Counted from the first letter of the stretch, positions 1-9,021 are shown. The stretch is 64,000 nucleotides of DNA from Exiguobacterium profundum (GCF_001909285.1 NZ_MRSV01000001.1:1473641-1537640), one strand, 5' to 3'. Numbers and translations: made by a program. Notes: generated by a model not told the origin, from the sequence alone.

Positions 1-765
1 TACTTGTTTACTTAGTTTGTCCATTTCTTTTAAGAAGAAGGCGCGAGCTAAAATGGAAGCAGCTGCGACGGCGACATGAAGACCTTCTGCCTTGGTTGAA
101 AAGTAGACATCGTCGCGCACGATATCCCGCTCTGCCCGCAAGTGTTGATAGTATACCGACTTCTCTGCGAATTGATCGATTAGAATGGCATCGGGTTTCT
201 GTCCGATTTTCTCAAGCAACGCTCGAAGTGCAGCATTATGGGCGATGGCGGTCATTTTACCTTGTGTCATCGTCCGTTGCATGTTGTTATATGTTGGATT
301 ATGCAGTGTTGCTTTTTGATAGGGAATCGTAGCGTGTAAATCTTTCGCAATCCGGATGATTTCAGGGTCGGATAACTGTTTTGAATCTTTCACGCCGAGT
401 TCTTTGACGAGTGCGATTTGATCGCGTGAGACAAAAGCCGCTACGACGACGAGTGGTCCGAAGTAGTCTCCTTTTCCGACCTCGTCGCTTCCAATGACAG
501 ACCAACTTGAAAATCCTTCAGGTAAGAGGGTGTTCGGTGCGGATGCTTGTTTCTTCTCAGCAGGTAGTCCCCATTTCACTGCCTCGGTCTCAGCATCTTT
601 TCCTTGGAACATCACTTTCCCTGATTGATAAACCGTTACGACAAATCCCGGTGTCTTGGCGCTGAATGTCGCATATGGTGGTGGCGCGACTGCATACTCA
701 TGATACATTTTCTTTAGTTTTTCTTGTGATGCGGATGATAGCTTGATGACTTGGTTGCCCAACAT
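1..765 (-). CDS. rnhC: Ribonuclease HIII, 3' end cut by window edge
   Basis: Removes RNA from RNA/DNA hybrids in the cytoplasm. Read from the reverse strand, the protein starts MLGNQVIKLS behind an AGGAAG ribosome binding site. It has an N-terminal TBP-like substrate-binding domain (about residues 1-85) followed by the family signature GSDEVGKGDYFGP. Catalytic Asp94 and Glu95 are visible, as is the Asp of KDSKQLSD near residue 127. 255 codons lie in the window; the family is usually about 300-310 residues, so roughly 50 C-terminal residues are outside. It is divergent from the flotillin operon. The family call is firm because the GxDEVGKGDYFGP block is specific to HIII rather than HII. Confidence 0.93.
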   Translation of the reverse strand, partial: MLGNQVIKLSSASQEKLKKMYHEYAVAPPPYATFSAKTPGFVVTVYQSGKVMFQGKDAETEAVKWGLPAEKKQASAPNTLLPEGFSSWSVIGSDEVGKGDYFGPLVVVAAFVSRDQIALVKELGVKDSKQLSDPEIIRIAKDLHATIPYQKATLHNPTYNNMQRTMTQGKMTAIAHNAALRALLEKIGQKPDAILIDQFAEKSVYYQHLRAERDIVRDDVYFSTKAEGLHVAVAAASILARAFFLKEMDKLSKQV

Positions 766-817
766 GAGCACTTCCTTTCTGTCTGGCAAATTCATTTTAC
801 ATTTTTTTATTATTTTT

Positions 818-846
818 TGAAACCGAAGATGAGGTTTTATCGTATA
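818..846 (+). promoter_or_regulatory. Sigma-W-like (ECF) promoter of the floT operon
   Basis: TGAAAC at 818-823, a 17-nt spacer and CGTATA at 841-846 resemble the sigma-W consensus (TGAAAC, 16-17 nt, CGTA). The homologous yuaF-floT operon of Bacillus subtilis is known to be sigma-W dependent. An equivalent element with the same spacing precedes the floA operon in this window. No convincing sigma-A promoter is seen here. Confidence 0.65.
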
Positions 847-875
847 TGGAGATGAGTAGAGAAAAGTGAGGTGAG

Positions 876-1280
876 GTGGACGTGTGGTGGCGCGATGACA
901 CGCAACGAGATGAGGTAGAGGAATTATACAAGCACATTCTCGAACTCGAGGCGAGAATTGCTAAATTAGTAGCTCATCAAGTGAGAGTGCGTCGGCTACT
1001 GATGCAAGATTCTTCTGAGGGCGTGACGGATCAAGTCGTTCAAGTTCAAAAAGAAGTGGAATATTTTTTAAACAGGATTCGACTCGAACGACAAGAATTT
1101 GTCGACATATACAATCGGCGACGGATTGAACGTTCCATTGGTCGAGTTCGAGAAGTGAACGACTTATCCACTTCATCACTGTCGGAGTGGGATGAAATTG
1201 AAGATCGGCTTGCATTAGAAGTCGAACAACTTCGACGCGTACTGATGATGGAACAAAAACGTCGACAGGAGGGGTGGTAA
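876..1280 (+). CDS. Unknown coiled-coil protein, first gene of the floT operon
   Basis: Not recognised as a named family. The 134-residue product is highly charged, with two predicted long helices (about residues 10-45 and 60-134) of heptad-like pattern, no signal peptide and no membrane segment, so it is probably cytoplasmic. It begins at a GTG close to the purine-rich GTGAGGTGAGG stretch; a second GTG six bases downstream is equally possible. Its stop overlaps the next start as TAATG, so translation is coupled to nfeD and floT. The first gene of the operon would be expected to share its sigma-W-type control. Inferred role: a cytoplasmic partner or scaffold of the flotillin membrane domain. 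That rests only on position. Confidence 0.7.
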   Translation: MDVWWRDDTQRDEVEELYKHILELEARIAKLVAHQVRVRRLLMQDSSEGVTDQVVQVQKEVEYFLNRIRLERQEFVDIYNRRRIERSIGRVREVNDLSTSSLSEWDEIEDRLALEVEQLRRVLMMEQKRRQEGW

Positions 1281-1801
1281 TGGAGGCAATCGATCAACTT
1301 TATTGGTGGGTGTTGATCATCGCTGGTCTTGGAACCTTTATTTACATGATGTTTTCCGATGCGTTCGATATGTTTGAAGGTTGGTTCAACCCTGCAGTCA
1401 TCCTATCTTTCTTAGCACTAGGGGCAGGAATTGGGCTCATCTTAAACGCATTGGCTCACGTTTCCCCGATGATTGGGCTCGCTGTCGCATTGATCGGGTC
1501 TCTTGCTCTGACGACGCTTCTCTATTTGTTTGTTCTCTTACCGCTCTCAAATGCGGAAGAGTCCATTGGTTTGACGGATGAGGCATTAGTTGGACGTGTC
1601 GGACGATTGACCGTGCCCATTCCTGAAGGCGGATACGGTGAAGTCTTGATTGAGACAGTGACGGGATCGCTTTTAAAGACGGCTCAAAGCTTAGACGGTA
1701 CATCGATTTCGACAGATCGTCGGGTAGTTATCATTGAAGTAAAAGGCAATATCGCAATCGTCATGCCATATGACGAACCTACAATTCGAGAGGAGATATA
1801 A
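1280..1801 (+). CDS. NfeD-family membrane protein (YuaF-like)
   Basis: Short NfeD protein of the kind always found next to a flotillin. Three hydrophobic membrane segments occupy roughly residues 8-25, 36-60 and 68-92. They are followed by a soluble OB-fold-like C-terminal domain (about 105-173, including GRVGRLTVPIPEGGYGEV). The ATG was chosen because GGAGGGG lies seven bases upstream; a GTG two codons earlier overlaps that site. It is coupled upstream by TAATG and followed three bases later by floT. In B. subtilis YuaF supports assembly of FloT foci in the membrane; a matching role here is inferred from family and context. It lacks the ClpP-like protease domain of long NfeD proteins. Confidence 0.88.
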   Translation: MEAIDQLYWWVLIIAGLGTFIYMMFSDAFDMFEGWFNPAVILSFLALGAGIGLILNALAHVSPMIGLAVALIGSLALTTLLYLFVLLPLSNAEESIGLTDEALVGRVGRLTVPIPEGGYGEVLIETVTGSLLKTAQSLDGTSISTDRRVVIIEVKGNIAIVMPYDEPTIREEI

Positions 1802-1804
1802 CAC

Positions 1805-3325
1805 ATGAATACGGCTATTTTAGTCAGCATTATCGTCGGGGTCATCATCCTCGCACTTGTGTTTGTATTCGTACTAAAATATCGCACAGTCGGACCAGAT
1901 GAGGCACTGATTGTGACAGGTAGTTATTTAGGCAAGAAAAATGTACATAGCGATACATCCGGTAACCGCGTCAAAATCATTCGTGGCGGCGGGACGTTCG
2001 TCTTCCCAGTATTCCAGCAAGCAGAACCGCTCAGCTTGCTCTCAAGCAAATTAGAGGTCACGACACCTGAAGTGTATACAGAACAGGGTGTCCCGGTCAT
2101 GGCGGACGGAACAGCCATCATTAAAATCGGCGGATCGATCAGTGAAATCGCGACAGCGGCTGAGCAGTTCCTCGGAAAACCGAAGATTGAACGTGAAAAT
2201 GAAGCAAAAGAAGTGTTAGAAGGCCATTTGCGCTCGATTTTAGGTTCTATGACCGTTGAAGAAATCTATAAGAACCGTGACAAGTTTTCGCAAGAAGTTC
2301 AACGAGTTGCATCACAAGACTTAGCGAAGATGGGGCTAGTCATCGTATCATTCACCATCAAAGACGTTCGAGATAAGAACGGGTACTTGGAATCGCTAGG
2401 GAAACCGCGTATCGCCCAAGTGAAGCGTGATGCTGATATCGCGACAGCAGAAGCGGATAAAGAGACGCGCATCAAACAGGCGGAAGCAATGAAAGATGCG
2501 AAGAAGGCCGAGCTTGAGCGTGCGTCTGAAATCGCGGAAGCTGAGAAAGAGAACCAACTTCGGATTGCGGCTTATCGCCGTGAGCAAGATGTTGCCAAAG
2601 CGCGGGCCGACCAAGCGTATGAGCTTGAGGAAGCGCGTGCGAAACAAGAAGTCACTGAACAACAGATGCAAGTTCAAATCATCGAGCGTCAAAAGCAAAT
2701 CGAGCTCGAAGAGAAAGAAATCATGCGTCGTGAGAAACAATATGATTCAGAAGTGAAGAAAAAAGCCGATGCGGATCGATACTCGATTGAACAGTCTGCC
2801 GCTGCGGATAAGGCACGTCAAATCGCAAGTGCGGATGCAGAGAAGTATCGTATTGAAGCACAGGCGAAAGCCGATGCGGAACGCGTACGTTTGGCAGGTC
2901 TTGCAGAAGCGGATTCTGAACGTGCGAAAGGTGAGGCAGAAGCTGAAATTATCCGCTTGACCGGTCTTGCCGAAGCGGAAGCGAAAGAGAAGATTGCCGA
3001 AGCCTTCGCGCAATACGGGCAGGCTGCGATTCTCGATATGGTCGTCAAGATGCTTCCTGATTATGCGAAAGAAATTGCATCGCCACTTGGAAACATCGAT
3101 CAGATTACGGTCGTCGACACGGGGAGCGGTCAAAACGGCGGTGCCGGGAAAGTGACAGGTTACGCAACCGACCTCATGGCGTCGCTTCAACAAACATTAA
3201 AAGCTTCTTCGGGCATTGATATGAAAGACTTGCTCGAGAACTTTGCGGGGAAAGGGAACGTTGCAACAGCTCCTACACCGGAGCGTGAATTAGCTGATAC
3301 GACGGTCGCTGCTTCAAAAGAATAA
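1805..3325 (+). CDS. floT: Flotillin FloT, SPFH/Band 7 membrane scaffold
   Basis: Scaffolds functional membrane microdomains and influences membrane fluidity, signalling and secretion in Bacilli. The 506-residue protein has one N-terminal membrane segment (about residues 5-25). An SPFH domain (about 30-200) contains VGPDEALIVTGSYLGKK and the VRDKNGYLESLGKPRIAQVK stretch. A very long Ala/Glu/Lys-rich coiled coil follows (about 210-400, with repeated EAEA units). The tail is Gly/Ala-rich with a conserved DLLENFAGK-type end. ATG is preceded by GAGGAG. Length and architecture match FloT (about 509 aa) rather than FloA (about 330 aa), which is also present in this window. A terminator follows, making this the last gene of its operon. 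Confidence 0.95.
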   Translation: MNTAILVSIIVGVIILALVFVFVLKYRTVGPDEALIVTGSYLGKKNVHSDTSGNRVKIIRGGGTFVFPVFQQAEPLSLLSSKLEVTTPEVYTEQGVPVMADGTAIIKIGGSISEIATAAEQFLGKPKIERENEAKEVLEGHLRSILGSMTVEEIYKNRDKFSQEVQRVASQDLAKMGLVIVSFTIKDVRDKNGYLESLGKPRIAQVKRDADIATAEADKETRIKQAEAMKDAKKAELERASEIAEAEKENQLRIAAYRREQDVAKARADQAYELEEARAKQEVTEQQMQVQIIERQKQIELEEKEIMRREKQYDSEVKKKADADRYSIEQSAAADKARQIASADAEKYRIEAQAKADAERVRLAGLAEADSERAKGEAEAEIIRLTGLAEAEAKEKIAEAFAQYGQAAILDMVVKMLPDYAKEIASPLGNIDQITVVDTGSGQNGGAGKVTGYATDLMASLQQTLKASSGIDMKDLLENFAGKGNVATAPTPERELADTTVAASKE

Positions 3326-3332
3326 GTGTACG

Positions 3333-3363
3333 AAGCCATGGACGATGTCTATGGCTTTTTTTA
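3333..3363 (+). terminator. Rho-independent terminator after floT
   Basis: Stem AAGCCAT / ATGGCTT with an 11-nt loop, followed directly by a run of T. It closes the flotillin operon. A pure run of 15 A follows at 3371-3385. Confidence 0.8.
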
Positions 3364-3456
3364 TTGCAACAAAAAAAAAAAAAAATAATGTAGAATAGCC
3401 CTTTCTCGGTCGATATAAGTGTTGTCAGACCATTAGAGAGAGGGAGTATTGAATAT

Positions 3457-4428
3457 ATGAAGAAAAGTATAATGCTCAGTACAATCACGGCTTGCACCCT
3501 TTGGTTGTCCGGTTGTCAGTCAGTTATCGACAATCCAAGTGCCACTGTCGATGAACGACAGACGATGGGAGTTGTTTTATCTGACGTTGGTCTCGGGGAC
3601 CAATCGTTCAGTGACGCAGCTATGCGTGGGATGGGTGAGCTACGTGAAACGGGCGATTGGTTCGTTGATTATCGTGAACTATCCGAAACGGAGACATACA
3701 AAGTTGGTTTTGAAGAATTGGTAAAAGAGGGACATGACGTAATTGTCGGTCTCGGTTTTGCGTGTCAAGAAGACTTAGAGGCTGTAGCGGCTGAACATCC
3801 GGAACAGCAATTCGCTTTGATCGATGGCGTGTCCGAACTTCCGAACGTCTTGAATATCACGTTCGAAGAGGGAGAGGGAAGTACGCTTGCCGGCGCCGTG
3901 GCTGGTCTTGAGACAGAGTCCGATACGATTGGATTTATCGGTGGGATGGATATGGAACTCATTCAAAAATTTGAAGCAGGATTTGAACGTGGCGCTAAAG
4001 CGGTGAACGAAGATGTCGAGATGCTCGTTGATTTCTCGAATGATTTTGCTTCACCAGAGCTCGGTCGCGAACTCGCTGAGAAACAAATTAAAGCGGGAGC
4101 AGATGTTCTGTATGCTGCAGCTGGACTTACAGGAGTCGGTGTACTCGAGACGGCTGAAAAATACGGCGTCAAGGCAATCGGGGTCGATAGTGATCAATCG
4201 ATGATTGCACCAGATGCGGTTGTGACGTCGATGTTGAAACAAGTTGATTTGGCGATTGTAGAAATCGCGGGTCGTGTGACCAAAAAACCATTTAATGAAC
4301 ACGTCATCCTTGGAATTGAAGAGGGCGGCGTCGGCTTGGCTCCGCTTCGTCGCATTCAATGGGATGAGAAAGAAACATCAGAGTATGAATCGGTAGAACG
4401 TCAGTTGAAGGAGGGGACACTTAAATGA
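3457..4428 (+). CDS. BMP-family (PnrA/Med-like) binding lipoprotein, coupled to a chemoreceptor
   Basis: Surface lipoprotein of the basic-membrane-protein family, whose studied members bind purine nucleosides. A signal peptide ends in the lipobox LSGC, with Cys20 as lipidation site. The periplasmic-binding type I fold follows, with family motifs [44 protein letters not shown] and AIGVDSDQS. The length, 323 aa, is normal. It overlaps the downstream chemoreceptor by four bases (ATGA). No ABC transporter genes are adjacent, unlike classic pnrA or nupN operons. The natural inference is that it presents its ligand to the chemoreceptor rather than to a permease. B. subtilis Med, a regulator of competence, is a relative, and comEA-comEC lie downstream, but the coupling to a chemoreceptor makes a Med-type role less likely. 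Confidence 0.85.
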   Translation: MKKSIMLSTITACTLWLSGCQSVIDNPSATVDERQTMGVVLSDVGLGDQSFSDAAMRGMGELRETGDWFVDYRELSETETYKVGFEELVKEGHDVIVGLGFACQEDLEAVAAEHPEQQFALIDGVSELPNVLNITFEEGEGSTLAGAVAGLETESDTIGFIGGMDMELIQKFEAGFERGAKAVNEDVEMLVDFSNDFASPELGRELAEKQIKAGADVLYAAAGLTGVGVLETAEKYGVKAIGVDSDQSMIAPDAVVTSMLKQVDLAIVEIAGRVTKKPFNEHVILGIEEGGVGLAPLRRIQWDEKETSEYESVERQLKEGTLK

Positions 4429-6068
4429 GTTTACGTAAACGTTTTATCTTCTCAACCGTCTTCACTGTCGTCTTGATCGTACTGATGATGAGTTACGTCT
4501 TGTCGACGTTGAATCGCTTGCAAACATATAACGAGCAGTATGGAAGTCAAATGATTGAATTGTCTCAACTTGAAACGTCACTCCTACAAGAACAATCCCT
4601 CTGGACGTCACTTGGCGAACAGTCGAACCAATCTACATTGACTCAATTAGAGCGCATCCGTGTGACGAACGCGGAAACATTCGATGATTTAAAACAGTCT
4701 TATTTGATTCCGGCATTTTCAAATCATTTAGACCGTGCCACGATGAAGTACGAACAGGTGAACGAAGATGTCGAGTCGGCACTTGAAGGTGGTATCGGAG
4801 CTCGGATCCAGGCAGCGAAACTAGAAGGTTTGTTAAATGATATCAATACGTTGATTGCAAAGAACGGTTCATTCTATGAAGCGCTTCAAGTAGAGGCGGC
4901 AAATGAGACGGAACGTCTCTTGTTGATTTCGGTCCTTTTGACGATTCTTGTCATTCTTGCGCTCGGAATCTATAACTTCTTCTTTGCCCGTTCGATCACT
5001 CGACCACTCGAAAAAAATGTCAAGGTGGCCGAAGCGATTGCAGCCGGACGTCTCGTCACGTTGCCTGAGTCGACGCGCAATGATGAAATCGGACGTCTTG
5101 AACGTGCCATGCGTGAGATGACTGCGTCTCTTCAGACGGTGATCGGGTCAATCCGAGTCACATCAATGAAAGTGAACGGGATGACCGAAACAGCCGCAGC
5201 CGAAAATGAAGCGGTCGTGAGTACGACATCTAACATCACGAACGCAGTTGATGAGATGGCACACGGAGCACAGTCGATTGCAAATGAGTTGCAAGAAACG
5301 CTCAGCTCAGTGCATACGATGGCAACTTCATTTGAGACGAGCTTGAACCAGACGAAACAAACGACGGAAGAAACGTCAGAAATGACACGTGAAGTAGCGG
5401 CTGGAATTGAAACATTAACGGACCAGGAGCACATTTTAGATCGTTCAAGCGAACGGAATGAAGTGCTTGTCACGCGAATGGACCACTTTGCACGACAAAC
5501 GGCTGAGATTGAGGCGATGGCGAAGCTTGTCGAAGACGTCGCGGCTCAGACGAATTTACTTGCCCTCAATGCGGCAATCGAGGCAGCCCGTGCGGGAGAA
5601 GCGGGACGAGGATTTGCTGTCGTAGCAAGTGAAGTGAAGAAGTTGGCGGAAGAGAGCAACAAGGCGACTCGCTCTATTTTCCACGTCGTCGAGACGATCC
5701 AGCAAGAAGTCGTCCGTTTGACGGAAACGGTGAATGAGTCAAAACGCGAGCAAGAGGCGCAATTAGAAGCGTTCGGATTGACGAAAGAAGCATTCAACCG
5801 AATCCATGAACGGACAGACCACGTCGCTTCGTTCGTACGCACGATCGAACAAGAGATGCGCACATCGAGTAACGAGGTAAACAACGTCTTGCGTCGGGTT
5901 GAAGAAGTATCTGGGGTGACGGAAGAGTTGGCCGCAGGAAACGAAGAAGTGGCAGCCTCGATGAAAGAACAGCAGGCAAGCTTCGATCAAATCTTTACAT
6001 TGATGCAAGAGTTAGAAGGACAGGCAGCGGCACTCGCTGACCAGGTTCAGCATTTCGAAGAAGAATAA
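4425..6068 (+). CDS. Methyl-accepting chemotaxis protein
   Basis: Transmembrane chemoreceptor of 547 aa. TM1 lies at about residues 9-29, then an extracellular helical bundle of about 135 residues (30-165), too small for a Cache domain. TM2 is at about 167-190 and a HAMP domain starts at [16 protein letters not shown] long cytoplasmic coiled coil carries the invariant kinase-control tip around 372-400 ([20 protein letters not shown], then [18 protein letters not shown]). No C-terminal CheR-tether pentapeptide is seen. The ATG overlaps the lipoprotein stop, so the two are produced together. The bundle-type sensor domain is the kind that can contact a binding protein, which supports indirect ligand sensing through the upstream lipoprotein (inference). 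A strong terminator follows. Confidence 0.95.
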   Translation: MSLRKRFIFSTVFTVVLIVLMMSYVLSTLNRLQTYNEQYGSQMIELSQLETSLLQEQSLWTSLGEQSNQSTLTQLERIRVTNAETFDDLKQSYLIPAFSNHLDRATMKYEQVNEDVESALEGGIGARIQAAKLEGLLNDINTLIAKNGSFYEALQVEAANETERLLLISVLLTILVILALGIYNFFFARSITRPLEKNVKVAEAIAAGRLVTLPESTRNDEIGRLERAMREMTASLQTVIGSIRVTSMKVNGMTETAAAENEAVVSTTSNITNAVDEMAHGAQSIANELQETLSSVHTMATSFETSLNQTKQTTEETSEMTREVAAGIETLTDQEHILDRSSERNEVLVTRMDHFARQTAEIEAMAKLVEDVAAQTNLLALNAAIEAARAGEAGRGFAVVASEVKKLAEESNKATRSIFHVVETIQQEVVRLTETVNESKREQEAQLEAFGLTKEAFNRIHERTDHVASFVRTIEQEMRTSSNEVNNVLRRVEEVSGVTEELAAGNEEVAASMKEQQASFDQIFTLMQELEGQAAALADQVQHFEEE

Positions 6069-6087
6069 TCGAACAGTGAACAGTAGG

Positions 6088-6118
6088 AACGGAGGCCACG
6101 TGATGGTCTCCGTTTTTT
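6088..6118 (+). terminator. Rho-independent terminator after the chemoreceptor gene
   Basis: Stem AACGGAGGCC / GGTCTCCGTT (one G-T pair) around the loop ACGTGAT, followed by six T. The next 170 bases to comEA hold no recognisable gene or clear promoter; no ComK box was found by eye. Confidence 0.88.
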
Positions 6119-6288
6119 CCGTCATTTTATAACCTGTTCATAGAAATTGTGTCGATGAATATCGTTACATGTACGAGTGCGATATGGAACATGCAAACAA
6201 ATCATTTCCTAAAGTTAAGATTGTGGGGAAGAATGAGACGTGTTTCGAAACAGCTGATTCGCCATACTGAACGTAACAGTCGAACAGG

Positions 6289-6876
6289 GTGGTGATTCGC
6301 TTGGAAAGATGGAAACAACTCGTCATTGGTCTAATAGTCGTTCTATTTTTAGGAGTAGGCTATTTGTTTTATCAAAAGGAACCGGAGCAACGAATGGTGG
6401 ACGAGTTCGTCATGGAACCTGAGGAGGTCACGCCGACCACGACCCCAGAGCGTATGGAGCTCGTTGTGTATGTGACAGGTGCGGTTGAATCTCCGAACGT
6501 ATATACCGTACCAGAAGGGGCGAGAGTGGGCGATGTGCTCTCTTTGGCAGTCCTGACAGATGAAGCTGACCCAGAGCAGTTAAATTTAGCACAGTTGTTA
6601 GTTGATGGAGTCAAAATCATCGTGCCGAAAAAAGGAGAAACACCGATTTCGCAAGACTCAGCGAGTCCTGAGGTCGAAACGAACGGTGTTCATGTCAACA
6701 GTGCGACGAAAGAGGAACTGATGACGGTTCCAGGAATTGGTCCAGCCAAAGCCGAGGCGATTTTAAATCATCTGAAAGCGAACGGCCCATTTAAAACATA
6801 TGAAGCGCTAGGTGATGTGAAGGGGTTCGGCGAAAAGACATTAGAAAGTATGAAGCCATATTTATTGGTACCTTAA
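6289..6876 (+). CDS. comEA: Competence protein ComEA, DNA receptor
   Basis: Membrane-anchored double-stranded DNA receptor for natural transformation. One N-terminal membrane anchor (about residues 9-27) is followed by a linker and a SLBB-like domain (about 55-115, YVTGAVESPNVYTVPEGARV). The C-terminal helix-hairpin-helix DNA-binding domain (about 133-195) contains VNSATKEELMTVPGIGPAKA. The size of 195 aa is typical (205 in B. subtilis). The start is uncertain: GTG at 6289 is used, but TTG at 6301 has better spacing from GGGTGG. comEC starts two bases after the stop. The dCMP-deaminase-like comEB that separates the two in Bacillus is missing. Confidence 0.93.
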   Translation: MVIRLERWKQLVIGLIVVLFLGVGYLFYQKEPEQRMVDEFVMEPEEVTPTTTPERMELVVYVTGAVESPNVYTVPEGARVGDVLSLAVLTDEADPEQLNLAQLLVDGVKIIVPKKGETPISQDSASPEVETNGVHVNSATKEELMTVPGIGPAKAEAILNHLKANGPFKTYEALGDVKGFGEKTLESMKPYLLVP

Positions 6877-6877
6877 G

Positions 6878-8995
6878 ATGCCGCTGTTTCCATTGTTTGC
6901 GGTACTCATTGTAACCGGTCTGAAAGAAGGATTCTATTTGGTCTCTGTGGTCGCTATTGTCTTTTATCTGGTCACACGACGTGGGCAAGGCCTGTATGCG
7001 AAAGCCGGAGTGATTGGACTCATCTGTATCGCTTCGTTCCATGCGACCCCTACAGAATCGTTACCGTCAGACACGATTGCCTTCTCAATCGAAAGTCGAA
7101 AAGAGAATGGGAAATCGGTAAGACTATACGGGAACGTAGACGATCTTCAGGGCGTCTTACGAGGACGCGAATTAGAACACGGACGACCTGGAGAGACGTG
7201 CCTCGTGCAAATCGAAGTAGAGGCGTTTCAACCGTTACGAAACACCGGGGGATTTGATGAACGGGCTTGGGCACGGAGTTCAAACGTATCCTTTAAAGGG
7301 AAGGTGAAGCGAATCGACACGTGTCGTCCGACGGCAGGGTGGGACGGTCGGTTGTTGCGTTGGAAAGAACAACAACTTCAACAAATTGAGCATCGTCATC
7401 GTGCGGATGTCGCATTATATATGGAGGCATTATTGTTCGGAGAGAGTCGAATGCTAGATGAAAAGACCTCATTTTCTTATCGTGTGACGGGCCTTCTTCA
7501 TCTTCTTGTGATTTCCGGTTCACATATTGCCATGTTGATCGTGGCCATGCGCATATTGATGCAGCCAATCCCTATTCGACGTGAAACGAAGACGGTACTG
7601 ATGATCTTTAGTATTACGATGTTCGGATGGATGACTGGTTTTTCCCCACCTGTTGCAAGAGCTGTCGTCGTCGCAGATGCGATCCTCTTTCTCTCTCTTT
7701 TCGGTGTGACGATTCGAGACCCGATTCGGCTCTTGAGTTGGTGTGCGGCGGGCATGTTGGCCGTTCAACCGTTCCTTCTCACGAATCTGGGTTTCCAGTT
7801 GACGGTCGGGATGACCTTCTTTTTGTTAGTCACGAGACAAATCTGGACAGGACTAATCGAGTTGTCCGTTTTCGCACAGCTGTTTGGGCTGATTGTACTA
7901 TGGCAAGTACAACCGGTTCTATCCGTCGTGGCACCGATATGGAATCTCGTGATGGCCATCTGTATCTCGTGGATCATCATGCCACTCGCATTTGTCACAT
8001 GGATGATTCCTTCAATTGCCCCGTTGTTCATGATTGTGTTGGATGAGATCAATGGAATGTTCGCCCTCCACGATGATTTACGACCTTGGCTTCCGTTGCA
8101 CGATCTGGCATTGCCGTCGCAAATCGCATTGTTGCTAGGATTGTGGGGGAGCTTGACGCTGATGAATCGAAAACGATGGATCGGATGGGGGGCGGCCATC
8201 ATGACATGTGGGTTGATTGCGGGATGGTCAGAATGGTCGGAATCCTCCAGGGTGACCTTTTTGGATGTCGGGCAAGGTGATGCAATCGTCGTAGAATCGG
8301 GAAGAACGATTGGTGTCATTGATGTAGGAGGCGTATTTCAAGATCCAAACGAGCAAAAGCGAAGCACATTTGACCCGGGGGAAGATGTATTGGCCCCTTA
8401 TTTATGGAAGCGTGGGGAGCGTTCGCTTGATTTTGTCCTGTTGACCCATGCGGATCATGACCACATCGGCGGATTAGAAGGATTATTGAAAGTGGTGACG
8501 GTGGAAGAACTTTGGATATCAAAAGAAGTGGCGAATGCTGAAAAACGAGAAGAACTGCTACACTTAGCAGCGGTCTATGATGTATCGGTCCATTATCTCG
8601 AGGCAGACGATCGGCCGACGCCATGGATGTGGATTGTGGCACCGAATCGCCCACACGAAGATGAAAATGATCATTCGATCAGCCTGTACATGAACGTAGG
8701 TGGCATGCGGTATCTATTGACAGGAGATTTGCCGATAGAAGGAGAAGCCGAGTTACCGACGCTTGACGTCGACGTATTTAAACTAGGGCATCACGGATCC
8801 GATACGTCGTCGGGAGAAGAGCTGCTTGAGCGAATCGATCCAGAATGGGTCATTGCGAGTGTCGGTTCGAACAATCGGTATGGACATCCGCACGAGGAGA
8901 CGTTACGACGGGTTGTGGGGAAACGTCTATTACGAACCGATTTGAACGGGATGATTGTCTGTGAAGAGAACATGTGTCGGGGGATCATCGAGTAG
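6878..8995 (+). CDS. comEC: ComEC/Rec2 DNA uptake channel
   Basis: Polytopic membrane channel that takes up single-stranded DNA during transformation. The 705-aa protein has an N-terminal hydrophobic region and an OB-like DUF4131 segment (about 60-160). The competence membrane domain (about 190-450) includes the signature RVTGLLHLLVISGSHIAMLI. A C-terminal metallo-beta-lactamase domain (about 460-705) carries FLDVGQGDAIVVESG and the metal motif THADHDHIGG near residue 525, followed by LGHHGSDTSSGEELL. The metal-binding histidines and aspartates are intact, so the nuclease-like domain looks functional. It lies two bases after comEA and ends at a bidirectional terminator facing yqzM. Confidence 0.95.
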   Translation: MPLFPLFAVLIVTGLKEGFYLVSVVAIVFYLVTRRGQGLYAKAGVIGLICIASFHATPTESLPSDTIAFSIESRKENGKSVRLYGNVDDLQGVLRGRELEHGRPGETCLVQIEVEAFQPLRNTGGFDERAWARSSNVSFKGKVKRIDTCRPTAGWDGRLLRWKEQQLQQIEHRHRADVALYMEALLFGESRMLDEKTSFSYRVTGLLHLLVISGSHIAMLIVAMRILMQPIPIRRETKTVLMIFSITMFGWMTGFSPPVARAVVVADAILFLSLFGVTIRDPIRLLSWCAAGMLAVQPFLLTNLGFQLTVGMTFFLLVTRQIWTGLIELSVFAQLFGLIVLWQVQPVLSVVAPIWNLVMAICISWIIMPLAFVTWMIPSIAPLFMIVLDEINGMFALHDDLRPWLPLHDLALPSQIALLLGLWGSLTLMNRKRWIGWGAAIMTCGLIAGWSEWSESSRVTFLDVGQGDAIVVESGRTIGVIDVGGVFQDPNEQKRSTFDPGEDVLAPYLWKRGERSLDFVLLTHADHDHIGGLEGLLKVVTVEELWISKEVANAEKREELLHLAAVYDVSVHYLEADDRPTPWMWIVAPNRPHEDENDHSISLYMNVGGMRYLLTGDLPIEGEAELPTLDVDVFKLGHHGSDTSSGEELLERIDPEWVIASVGSNNRYGHPHEETLRRVVGKRLLRTDLNGMIVCEENMCRGIIE

Positions 8996-9021
8996 CACGG
9001 CATAAAATGTGATACACTAAA

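Noticed and set aside
2396..3193. Reverse-strand ORFs across floT (114 and 148 codons)
   Set aside because: Shadows of the repetitive Ala/Glu-rich coiled coil; no start signals.
3386..3456. Promoter hexamers before the lipoprotein gene (TAGAAT, TATAAG)
   Set aside because: No -35 partner at proper spacing; not called.
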